Below the pieces are notes generated by a model. That model had not been told where the DNA came from, did not search any database, and saw nothing but the letters and a program-made list of their open reading frames with translations. A DNA stretch of 64,000 nt from Chryseobacterium sp. 3008163 (GTDB taxonomy: Bacteria > Bacteroidota > Bacteroidia > Flavobacteriales > Weeksellaceae): NCBI RefSeq assembly GCF_003669035.1, contig NZ_CP033070.1:992001-1056000 (forward strand), written 5' to 3'. The translations under genes and the position numbers were made by a program. Below are positions 33,090 through 41,457 of this stretch, piece after piece (the stretch's first letter is position 1; every line of letters begins with the position of its first letter).

Positions 33090-35746
33090 TTACTGAACTT
33101 CAATATTTTGTTTTAAAGGAAGGTTTTTTGAAGAATTCCCAACCATGATTCTGTAAGTACCTTTTTCTACGATCCAATTCATTTTTTCGTCTAAAAACTG
33201 TAATTCTTTCACAAGAACTTCAATCGTAATTTGCTTTGATTCTCCCGGTTTTAACTGTACTTTTTGAAAACCTTTCAACTCAAGAATCGGTCTTGAAACC
33301 GAAGCCAGTAAATCTTTTACATATAATTGAACGACTTCACTTCCCGCTTTCGAACCTGTATTTTTAACTTGAATTTTAGCGACAATCGTTTCATTTTCAG
33401 AATATTTTGTTTTATTTAATTGTAAATCAGAGATTTCAAAAGTAGTATAACTCAATCCAAAACCAAACGGATACAATGGCTCACCACTCAAATCGTAATA
33501 ATCATTTCCGCGCCCTGTCGGATGATGATTGTACGTCAAAGGCAACTGACCTTCCTCAATCGGAAACGTAATCGGCAATTTCCCAGAAGGATTTTCTGCT
33601 CCGAAAAGCACTTTTGCCACCGCATTTCCGCCTTCTTCTCCGGGATACCAAACATCTAAAATGGCTCCGACTTTATCTTTCCAATTCGTAGTTTTTATTG
33701 CAGAACCACCCACCAAAACAACTGTTGTCGGTTTATTTAATTTTGAAACTTCGTGAATAAATTGTTCCTGATTTCCGGGCAGACTCAATGAAGAACGATC
33801 TTGAAATTCACCTTCATGAATTCCCGCTGTGACGATGATGTAATCTGCATTTTGGACTTGTTTTAAAGCATCATTAAAGTCTTTTTGATAATTATTTAAA
33901 CCATAGTTCCAGATCAATTCGATGTTTGCTTCTCCTCTATTTTCATGAAACTCAATGACAATATCAGACTTTTGACCTTTCACAAAATCTACATCAACTG
34001 TTTTAGTTGAATAACTCAATTTTTCCCAATTGTCGATTAATAATTTTCCGTTTAAATACAATCTGAAACCGTCATTTCCGCGCAATCCCAATTGATATTT
34101 TCCAGAATTCGGGGCTTTCAATTTTCCTGTCCAGCGAACGCTGTAATTGTCTGGCTGCAGTTTTTCAGGATTTGGAGAATATAAAGTCCATTTGAAATTC
34201 AACTTTTCGTCTTGTTTTTCAAACGCAGGATTTCCTTTTAAATCAGAATTTGAAAAGTAATTTCCTTTCAATCCTTTTTGATTTTCTGAAGATAAAAACT
34301 CAGTCGGAACGGTTATAAAGTTCTTCAAATTCCAGTCAATTCCTTTTGAATAATTGACTTCAATATTTTTATTTTTAGTTAAATTTTTAATTCCATCCAA
34401 AATACTCACTTTCTTATTTCCTGGTCCGGAATAACCTCCTAATCTTGCATCAACAGCATCTATTCCAACCACTAAAATCTTTTTAATATTTTCCGAAATC
34501 GGAAGTGTCTGATTATTATTTTGGAGCAAAACAAAAGATTCAATGGCTGTTTTTTCCGCTAATGGTTTGTAATTTAATTTCTTTAACTCTTCAATATCTT
34601 TATTGGAAACGTAGGGATTTTCAAACAAGCCTAATTCAAATTTTGCTCTTAAAACCCTTGCAACCGCATCATCAATTCTTTCCTGTGAAATTCTTCCATC
34701 CAAAAATGGTGGAATAAACAATTTATAATGTTGATATTCTGTCTGGAAAATCACGTCAAGACCTGCATTGATCGCCTGTGCAGAAGCATCGTCATAATCT
34801 TTTGCTGTAAAATGGAGAACATTTGCACCACCCACCGCACTTGCGTCACTAATGACGAAACCTTTGAAATTCCAGTCTTTTTTAATTTTTCGGTCAATAA
34901 CCAATGATTTGCTGTTGAAGGTCTTCCATCCAACAAATTATAAGAAGTCATGACCGAACGACTTTTCCCCTGATTAAAGGCTTTTTGAAAAGGAATTAAA
35001 TGTGTTTCCTCCAAATATCTTTTACTCCAATGAATTGGATATGAGTCTCTTCCCCCTTCCCCAACATTCGCTAAAAAGTGTTTTGTAGTGGTAATAATTC
35101 CCTGATTTTCAAATGAACTGACAAAATTTACCCCCATCACGGAAGTCAAAAACGGATCTTCACCATATGTTTCCTCCGTTCTACCCCATCGAACGTCGCT
35201 CGCCAAATTCACAACCGGTGTCAGAATCTGACGGATTCCCCGCAATCGTGATTCTTTGGCAATTGCTGTCGAAACTTCTTTCATCAACTCAGGATTGAAA
35301 GTCGCTGACAAGCCAATTGCCTGAGGAAAAGCCGTCGCACCTTCTCGCATTAATCCATGCAAGGCCTCATCAAAAGGGATAATCGGGATTCCCAATCGGG
35401 ATTCTTCAACGAAATATTTCTGAATCGCATTGATCTTTTTAGCTAATCTTTCTGCATCTTCGTTTGCATTATATTTCAATATTTGTCCGGCAGCTCCACC
35501 GCCTTGATTTCCTGCGCTCACCTGCAATCCGAAGATGCCGTGAGAATATTGACCTTTCGGAACGTTATCTAAATCTCCGGGAATCATGAAACACTGCCAG
35601 AATTTTTCTTCAGGTGTCATTCTATTCAGCAAATCCTGAACTCTGGCTTCTACAGGATGTTTTGGATCTTTATATAAAGGTTTTTGGGCAGAAATGAAAA
35701 TAGAACTCAATAATGAAATTCCAATTAATTTTAATCTAAACTTCAT
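33090..35746 (-). pseudogene. GH3 beta-glucosidase-type glycosidase with PA14 insert, frameshifted
   Basis: About 885 residues when repaired. Signal peptide (KFRLKLIGISLLSSIFISAQ), GH3 N-terminal barrel (EALHGLMREGATAFPQAIGL, TTKHFLANVGE), nucleophile Asp about 301 (GFVISDASAVGG), GH3 C-terminal domain, a PA14 carbohydrate-binding insert (about 410-530: GNYFSNSDLKG...YQLGLRGNDGFRLYLNGKLLIDNW) and a C-terminal fibronectin-III-like domain. The frame breaks in the T6 run at 34878-34883 (A run on the coding strand); one added base gives TEKLKKDWNFKGF. It overlaps the upstream GH29 gene by one base (TAATG), so the two are co-translated and probably act together on a fucose-containing glycan. Confidence 0.82.
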
Positions 35747-37185
35747 TATTGCATTATTTGAATTACAGTTGAATATTTTAATTGAGCTCTTTCTTTTGGC
35801 AAATTAATTTCAATTGAATTTTCTGTTTTTTTCCATTGAATTTTTGAGGAAATTCCTAAGATTTTTAATGATTTTGGTTTAAAGCTTTCAGGAATTGAAA
35901 AACTTAAAGTTAAAGGAGCTTGATAATTTATTTTTTCATCGATGTGAAAAATATTAACTGTCCTTCCATCTTTACTTTGTGTATAATAAAAATTCCCGTC
36001 ATGATAAGGTTCTACAGCTCTTGTTGCAAAAACAGCGGACTGATTTTTATCCATCCAGGTTGAGATTTCCTTTAATCTTTGATAAACAATTGCATCATAA
36101 TCTCCGTTGGGTCCGGGAGCAATATTCATCAGGTAATTTCCACCTCTCGAAATGATTTTAACTAACGTTTCAATGATTTTCTGAGATGATTTGTAATTGT
36201 CATTTGGAACGTACGAAAACGAATCTCCCATCGTTATGCAGCTTTCCCAAGGAACCGAAAGCGCCTTTTCAGGAACAGCTTGTTCGGGTGTCACATAATT
36301 TTCCCATTTACCGGGAACGGTGCGGTCTACAACGATAATTCCGGGTTGGTTTTTACGAGCCATCGTTCCGATTCTATCCATATCAATATCCTGTTCGACC
36401 TTGATTGTTCTCTGCCATTCCACTTTTTGATCGATTGTGTTGAATGGGCGAACCCAACCTCCGTCTAACCAAAGAATATCAATTTTACCATAGTTTGAAG
36501 TGATTTCATTTAACTGATTAAATGTGAAATTTTTGAAATTGTTCCATCTTTCAGGATGTTTTTTTGGATCATAATTCACATTTCGGTCTTTTGGCGGAAA
36601 ATACGACCACCAATAATCATCAGAATGCCAATCGGGTTTTGAAAAATAAGCTCCGATTTTGAAGCCATCTTTTCGGAATGTACTGAAAATTTCTTTCGTC
36701 ACATCCGCTTTCGGATTTTTGGAAAAAGGTGTTTTTGAAGAAGTAATCTTATAATCAGACTGTTGCGTATGAAACATGGTAAAACCGTCGTGATGCTTTG
36801 TTGTGAACACCACATATTTCATTCCTGCTTTTTTTGCAGCATCTGCCCATTTTTGTGGGTTAAATTGAGTCGGATTGAAAGTCGTCTGAAGATTTTCATA
36901 GTTTTTCACATATTCATTGTAAGATTTCCCGTGTTCGGGTTTACGCTGCGTCCATGATTCATCTTCCGGACATAAGCTCCAACTTTCGACAATTCCCCAT
37001 TGACTGTAGGTTCCCCAATGCATAAACAATCCGAATTTTAAATCTTGCCAGTTTTCAAGATTTTGAATAACCAATGGATCAGTCGGTTTTTGATAGCCTT
37101 CCGAAACGTTGTGAGCCTGTGAAAATAGGGATGATGAGATGAATAGTGATGAAAGAAAAAAGGTTTTAGTTTTTTTACTTAACAT
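35746..37185 (-). CDS. GH29 alpha-L-fucosidase
   Basis: A 479-residue secreted glycosidase (signal peptide ending SSLFSQA). GH29 motifs: FGLFMHWGTYSQWG, AGMKYVVFTTKHHDGFTMF, and IDILWLDGGW with nucleophile Asp241. The C-terminal beta domain is included. It removes alpha-linked fucose. It is the first gene of a two-gene operon with the GH3 enzyme, overlapping at TAATG. Secretion is to the periplasm; no lipobox is seen. No SusC/D pair is attached, so it is not a complete polysaccharide-utilisation locus. Confidence 0.92.
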   Translation of the reverse strand: MLSKKTKTFFLSSLFISSSLFSQAHNVSEGYQKPTDPLVIQNLENWQDLKFGLFMHWGTYSQWGIVESWSLCPEDESWTQRKPEHGKSYNEYVKNYENLQTTFNPTQFNPQKWADAAKKAGMKYVVFTTKHHDGFTMFHTQQSDYKITSSKTPFSKNPKADVTKEIFSTFRKDGFKIGAYFSKPDWHSDDYWWSYFPPKDRNVNYDPKKHPERWNNFKNFTFNQLNEITSNYGKIDILWLDGGWVRPFNTIDQKVEWQRTIKVEQDIDMDRIGTMARKNQPGIIVVDRTVPGKWENYVTPEQAVPEKALSVPWESCITMGDSFSYVPNDNYKSSQKIIETLVKIISRGGNYLMNIAPGPNGDYDAIVYQRLKEISTWMDKNQSAVFATRAVEPYHDGNFYYTQSKDGRTVNIFHIDEKINYQAPLTLSFSIPESFKPKSLKILGISSKIQWKKTENSIEINLPKERAQLKYSTVIQIMQ

Positions 37186-37410
37186 AAAGTTTAGTTTTTG
37201 CTAATTTAAACTTTAACAACAAAAGGCACAAAAGTTTTTTAGTTACTGGGAATTTTTGAGTTTGTCTATTGGTGACAACGTTCTTTTAACACATAAGTCA
37301 CATGGGTTTTAAGTTTACAGCTTTGAAAATATTTTACAGCATATGAGTTTTTGAAAATCTAAGATTTTCATTCTGGAAAATTAACTTCAATACTTTTTAC
37401 TTAGCTCTTT

Positions 37411-38115
37411 CTAAACTAAATACTTTTTAGTCCTCACCTCAATTTCAGAGCCTTCTGCAAGCATGACTGAAATTGGTTTCTGATTGTTTAAAAATTCAAA
37501 ATCTTTTCCGTAAATTTTACTAAAATCAATTTCCAGATGATGACTTTTAACGACATACCAATACCATTGCGGATGACAGACTTCATATTCAGAAGTTTTG
37601 TTTCCTTTTTTGGTGAAGCCCCAATAATGTTCAGTGATAAATTCAAATTCTGATTCATTTTCCATCGGCAAAGCTAAATTTTCGGCAGTAATTTCCATAA
37701 AATACCAATTTTTATCTTTCCAAGAATATTTAACTGATATTTCCTTATCATCCTGCTTTAGGCTATTTTTCATCGGCATTGTTTTGTAATTTTCTTTGTA
37801 GATGGAATTGGCTACAAAACTCAAAGCAGCCTTCGGAACAATTTCTTTGATAAAAACGACTCCTCTTTTCCAAGTGTTTCCTTCTTTTTTCTTTACATAA
37901 AATCTCAAATTAACTTCTTCAAAATTTCTATGAAAAGGAATCGGAAGTCCTAATAATTTTGTATTGAGAAACATAAATCCGACTAAGCTTACATAACATT
38001 TCCCTTGATAAAAATCGAGTTCTGTGCCTTTTGGAAGATATTTAATTAAGATTTGAGGATCAATTTCGTAATTGATAATAGCTAATTTTCGCCATTCGGC
38101 TTTAAGGAAATTCAT
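37411..38115 (-). CDS. DUF2071 (YqjF-like) protein
   Basis: A 234-residue protein with the DUF2071 pattern: NFLKAEWRKLAIINYEIDPQILIKYLPKGTELD, YVSLVGFMFLNTKLLGLPIPFHRNFEEVNLRFYVK, and RGVVFIKEIVPK. Function of the family is unknown. Its start overlaps the stop of the SRPBCC gene (ATGA), so they are translationally coupled, and both lie downstream of the desaturase gene. Confidence 0.85.
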   Translation of the reverse strand: MNFLKAEWRKLAIINYEIDPQILIKYLPKGTELDFYQGKCYVSLVGFMFLNTKLLGLPIPFHRNFEEVNLRFYVKKKEGNTWKRGVVFIKEIVPKAALSFVANSIYKENYKTMPMKNSLKQDDKEISVKYSWKDKNWYFMEITAENLALPMENESEFEFITEHYWGFTKKGNKTSEYEVCHPQWYWYVVKSHHLEIDFSKIYGKDFEFLNNQKPISVMLAEGSEIEVRTKKYLV

Positions 38116-38561
38116 CTTTGTGCTGTGTTTTTAATTATTTTATTTCTTTCTAACAAGAAGTTTTTCATATAATTTTTAAGAAAAAATATGTTGAAAAGTT
38201 TTCCGATAATTCCGAAAGGAGATTCAAATTCTAAAATATCGGTCATTATTGTGTTTTTACCTTCTTGTTTAAAAATATGCTGATGTTTAAACGATTTAAA
38301 TCTTCCTTTCAACATAACATCCGTGAATTTATTTGGCTTTTCCATCTCAATAATTTTTGAAGTATGAGTTTGGTAAAATCCCAAATGCTTTGCTCTCCAA
38401 GTTACGGTTTCTCCCAATTCAATTAATCCTGATGTTTTTCCTGCAATTGCTTTTTCGCCAGTTTTAAAAGTTGATTTTTGGTGTAAATCGATATCTCTTG
38501 ACAAATCGAAAACTGTGTTAATATCGGCTTTGATGATTGTTGTTAAATAAATCTTTGACAT
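38112..38561 (-). CDS. SRPBCC-family (START-like) protein
   Basis: A 149-residue protein with the SRPBCC pattern: IYLTTIIKADINTVFDLSRDIDLHQKSTFKTGEKAIAGKTSGLIELGETVTWRAKHLGFYQTHTSKI and a C-terminal amphipathic helix (NYMKNFLLERNKIIKNTA). Such proteins bind hydrophobic ligands. ATG at 38561 is chosen: upstream in-frame residues overlap the desaturase end. Middle gene of the three-gene run 39345 to 37411. Confidence 0.82.
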   Translation of the reverse strand: MSKIYLTTIIKADINTVFDLSRDIDLHQKSTFKTGEKAIAGKTSGLIELGETVTWRAKHLGFYQTHTSKIIEMEKPNKFTDVMLKGRFKSFKHQHIFKQEGKNTIMTDILEFESPFGIIGKLFNIFFLKNYMKNFLLERNKIIKNTAQR

Positions 38562-38562
38562 C

Positions 38563-39345
38563 TTAAAATGTTTGTTTTTTATTAAAGTCCGGCAGAACTT
38601 TATCAATTCTTTCTGCAAGTTCGGGTAATTTAATGGTTGGAACTGCGGGAAATAGGTGATGTTCCATGTGATAAAACATGATGAATGTCAATTTATTCTT
38701 CCAAAATCCGCGTTGGGTTCTTGCGATTTCAGGATGATCGTGGGTATCATGATGCACCGTCCAAACCGCAAAAAATGCCATTAAAAGTTCTCCAAAAAAC
38801 ATAATTGAAATGTGATAAATCAAAAAATTAATTTTAAAATAAAAAGCAATGAAAACAAAAACTGAGATTGAAATTAGTTCCAAAAACATATTTCGCTTAT
38901 ATTTTTTATTTGCTAATTTAAATGTTATCCAGTGAATTAAAAACATATGCTTTGGCCCGTAGAAAATAGCTTCGTACCATTTCATCGAAGCAGATTTCCC
39001 TTCGTAATCTTCTTCTGAAAGACAAAATTTATGATGTCTGATATGATTGAATTTCACCGCATGAATTGAGGCCATCATTGACACACTATTGAGATACATT
39101 GATAACCAAGTGAGAAATTTCCCTGTTCCCAACGAGTTGTGAAAACCGTTGTGAACCTGTCTGAGCGCCGTCAAAAAATAGAATCCTGAAAACGGAAGTG
39201 CAGCCCAACAATATCCTTTATAAGCCAAAAACAAGGAAATAAAAAGCCATGGCACACTGATATTATTTTCAATCAACATTTCTTTGACGGAAAGTTTTTT
39301 AAGGTCTTTCCATTCTACTTTTTTTGTTAATTCAAGGTGATTCAT
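38563..39345 (-). CDS. membrane fatty-acid desaturase-family protein
   Basis: A 260-residue membrane di-iron protein. His boxes HNGFH (about 67-71), HIRHH (about 100-104), HDTHDH (about 198) and HMEHH (about 232-236) surround four hydrophobic segments. This fits the fatty-acid desaturase/hydroxylase superfamily; substrate uncertain (acyl lipid or carotenoid). One base separates its stop from the SRPBCC gene start, so all three genes are one operon. It lies next to the small-membrane-protein cluster and MarR/GbsR regulator, but the 18-bp palindrome is not found upstream of it. Confidence 0.85.
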   Translation of the reverse strand: MNHLELTKKVEWKDLKKLSVKEMLIENNISVPWLFISLFLAYKGYCWAALPFSGFYFLTALRQVHNGFHNSLGTGKFLTWLSMYLNSVSMMASIHAVKFNHIRHHKFCLSEEDYEGKSASMKWYEAIFYGPKHMFLIHWITFKLANKKYKRNMFLELISISVFVFIAFYFKINFLIYHISIMFFGELLMAFFAVWTVHHDTHDHPEIARTQRGFWKNKLTFIMFYHMEHHLFPAVPTIKLPELAERIDKVLPDFNKKQTF

Positions 39346-39477
39346 TTTTTTAGTTTTATAATTGTTCTCTTAGTATTACAATTTAAAATGTTATTCTTTT
39401 CGTTTTTCCTCCGAAATAAAAGATGAGAACTAAATGAATGATCAGGTTTTTCATAATATTTAATTTAAAAATTACAA

Positions 39478-39872
39478 TTAAGTAGTTTCTTCATTCTGGA
39501 TTTTATCTTTATTCATCGCATGTTTTCTACCTTTCAGGAAAAGCAGTAAGTTCAAAAGCATCATTACTCCCAAGTAAATTGAAAATCCTCCGATTTTTTT
39601 GCTTAAAGCAACGACAAGTCTTTCAACAGTTTCTATTTGAAAAAATTCAATAATACAAAGGGCAAACCCGATGTTTAAAAGATAGAACCCAATTTTAAAG
39701 AGTGAGTTGGTCGCCATTGCAATATCTTCTTTCTGATGAAAATATCAATCATAAATGTTTTTGAATTTTTAAACAGAAATTGTGAAACCAGCACAGTGAG
39801 CGTGATGACGATTGGTAAGTAGATCATGTACGCTGAAAAGTTGTACGTTTGGGCAAGAATTGTTGCTGTCAT
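39478..39872 (-). pseudogene. small integral membrane protein, frameshifted
   Basis: About 131 residues when repaired, with three hydrophobic helices (YMIYLPIVITLTVLVSQFLF, LFKIGFYLLNIGFALCIIEF, IYLGVMMLLNLLLFL). The frame breaks in the A4 run at 39739-39742; one added base joins TFMIDIF to HQKEDIAMATNSLFKI. The alternative reading of two separate overlapping genes is less likely because HQKEDIAMATNS reads smoothly. It starts 6 bp after the 39879-40223 gene, in the same operon. Function unknown. Confidence 0.6.
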
Positions 39873-39878
39873 GATAGT

Positions 39879-40223
39879 CTATTTTATTGTTAATTTTTTT
39901 CTTAAAACATAAATTGTGAACATATTGATAAAATGTAATGCACAGAGAATTAAAACGATGGTTCCGATGCGGGTGGAAACAGTATACAATAGTTCTTCGA
40001 TACTCGAAATTTTGCCCCAAAAGCTTAAACTTATTGAAATATAACCCAGATTGACGAGGTAGTAACTTCCCAGAAGAATTCTGTTGACGGTGAGGCAAAA
40101 ATCTTTGTCTTTCATCAAATATTCCAAATACAATTTCCCTGAATTGAAGCACCTTCTGCCCACATCAACCGTGATGTACGAAGTAATGGCGAGGAAAATG
40201 ATATATGAAATAATATTAAACAT
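39879..40223 (-). CDS. small integral membrane protein
   Basis: A 114-residue protein with about three helices (NIISYIIFLAITSYITV, RILLGSYYLVNLGYISISL, RIGTIVLILCALHFINMFTIYVL). No family recognised. A copy of the 18-bp palindrome lies 17 bp upstream of its start, so it is likely under the MarR/GbsR-type regulator encoded at 41250. It precedes the 39478-39872 gene by 6 bp. Confidence 0.7.
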   Translation of the reverse strand: MFNIISYIIFLAITSYITVDVGRRCFNSGKLYLEYLMKDKDFCLTVNRILLGSYYLVNLGYISISLSFWGKISSIEELLYTVSTRIGTIVLILCALHFINMFTIYVLRKKLTIK

Positions 40224-40233
40224 TTTATAATTA

Positions 40234-40658
40234 TTATATTTTCAATAATTTTTGAAACTTCGTAAGAAATAAAAAAGAGTTTTTATCTTTTCTATTCCTA
40301 CTTATATTTTTTATGATGTAAAATCCGTAAACCAAATAATAAATATTGAAAAGTATTCCTCCCGCCCCCATAAAATACATTGCAAAATCAACATTAGAAT
40401 TGATACTGAGACAAGATATAGCATACAATGAAATGAAAAACAAGATTACTCCGAAGAAGTAATATCGGTGAAATTTACTAGCTACTGTACTTATTCTAAT
40501 CAAAAAACCTAAGAGATTGGAGACACCAATAAAAAAGAGTGCGATAAAAAGTCTGATGCCTGATCATGTTTACTATAATCTGCGAGAATGTAAAAAAAAC
40601 TTCCTAAACTTAAAATTGTTTGGAAAATCACTTCTACTTTTAAAATATTTAGTTTCAT
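40234..40658 (-). pseudogene. small integral membrane protein, frameshifted
   Basis: About 141 residues when repaired, with four helices (IFQTILSLGSFFYILA, LFFIGVSNLLGFLI, YYFFGVILFFISLYAISCL, MGAGGILFNIYYLVYGFYII). The frame breaks in the A5 run at 40546-40550 (T run on the coding strand); an added base gives DFFIALFFIG and links both parts. ATG at 40658. A palindromic operator copy lies 35 bp upstream. The third copy (40240-40257) overlaps its 3' end and serves the next gene. Confidence 0.6.
40240..40257. promoter_or_regulatory. 18-bp palindromic operator, copy 3
   Basis: TTTCAATAATTTTTGAAA, one base different from the perfect palindrome at 41300. It lies 17 bp upstream of the 40223 start. 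Confidence 0.55.
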
Positions 40659-40692
40659 GGCTTCTATTTTTAGTTATTATATTTTACTATAC

Positions 40693-40710
40693 TTTCAATA
40701 ATTTTTGAAA
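40693..40710. promoter_or_regulatory. 18-bp palindromic operator, copy 2
   Basis: TTTCAATAATTTTTGAAA, identical to copy 3, 35 bp upstream of the 40658 start. The bases around copies 2 and 3 are also similar (TTATTATATTTT before, ACTTC and AAATAAAAAA after), suggesting a duplicated promoter. Confidence 0.55.
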
Positions 40711-40726
40711 CTTCAATTGAAATAAA

Positions 40727-40747
40727 AAAGGAGTTTTGAAATCCTTT
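40727..40747 (-). terminator. terminator of the MarR/GbsR-type gene
   Basis: AAAGGA and TCCTTT pair around GTTTTGAAA; minus strand continues with T-rich bases. Confidence 0.45.
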
Positions 40748-41250
40748 CTATTTTAACAAGTTGGTAATCTTACCGACCAACCAATGGTCGTCACTTTTTA
40801 TAGCGAGATCCATAATATTGTTAATCTTTCCTGTCACAGAACTGAAATCTTCCATCAGTTTAATAAATTCTTTTGCTCCTTCAGAATCTTTATCTTCAAT
40901 ATTTTTAAGTTCTTCAAGGAAAGAGATTACCGGTTCTATTTCTCTCTTTCTTCTCTCTTTCGTTATTTGTTTAAACAGATACCACACATCTTTTTCTGCT
41001 ACGAAATATTCTTTACGGTCGCCTTTTACAAATTCTTTTTTACAATTCCCCAGTCAATCAATGCCCTAAGATTCATGTTGGCATTTCCTCTGGAAACTTC
41101 CAGCAAATCCATTACCTCATCGGTTGATAAAGGTCTTCCTTCTGCTAAAAGTAATGCGTGAACCTGCGCCATCGTCCGGTTGATTCCCCAATTAGTCGCA
41201 AAGGTTCCCCAAGTTTGGATGTATTTTTCTTTAGCTTCTGAAAGTTGCAT
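40748..41250 (-). pseudogene. MarR/GbsR-family transcriptional regulator, frameshifted
   Basis: About 167 residues when repaired. N-terminal winged HTH: TWGTFATNWGINRTMAQVHALLLAEGRPLSTDEVMDLLEVSRGNANMNLRALIDWGIV, the GbsR-like form of MarR common in flavobacteria, then a helical C-terminal region (KQITKERRKREIEPVISFLEELK). The frame breaks in the T6 run at 41036-41041; one added base gives KKEFVKGDRKEYFVAEKDVWYLF. A perfect palindrome lies 50 bp upstream next to a TATATTTG promoter, so it is probably autoregulated. Two more near-copies precede the neighbouring membrane genes. Confidence 0.8.
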
Positions 41251-41275
41251 TTTCGTTTTGTTTAAATTTCTATTA

Positions 41276-41283
41276 CAAATATA
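41276..41283 (-). promoter_or_regulatory. TAnnTTTG promoter of the MarR/GbsR-type gene
   Basis: The minus strand reads TATATTTG, a perfect -7 element, with the palindrome lying 17 bp upstream between it and the expected -33 region. Confidence 0.5.
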
Positions 41284-41299
41284 ATGATAGTTTTTGAAT

Positions 41300-41317
41300 T
41301 TTCAATAATTATTGAAA
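41300..41317. promoter_or_regulatory. 18-bp perfect palindromic operator, copy 1
   Basis: TTTCAATAATTATTGAAA is its own reverse complement. It sits just upstream of the TATATTTG element of the MarR/GbsR-type gene. Confidence 0.65.
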
Positions 41318-41350
41318 GTTTATTTTTAAAAATATTTTAACCAAAAAGAT

Positions 41351-41418
41351 AGCGCTCCTATAGAGCGCCATTTAAATTAATTTACCGTTTCCTGCACAGA
41401 TTTTGCTCCGCTGGAGCC
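41351..41418. repeat. intergenic hairpins between regulator and A2M gene
   Basis: Two GC-rich hairpins in AT-rich DNA: GCGCTCCTATAGAGCGC and GCTCCGCTGGAGC. They resemble repeats found between flavobacterial genes; either may also end transcription of the A2M gene. The gap has no gene. Confidence 0.4.
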
Positions 41419-41457
41419 ATTCATTTTAAAAAGAAATTTTATTTATCATAAACAATC

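Noticed and set aside
39478..39872. Two overlapping small membrane genes instead of one
   Set aside because: A single missing base in a run joins them into one smooth sequence (IDIFHQKEDIAMATNS), so one gene is more likely.
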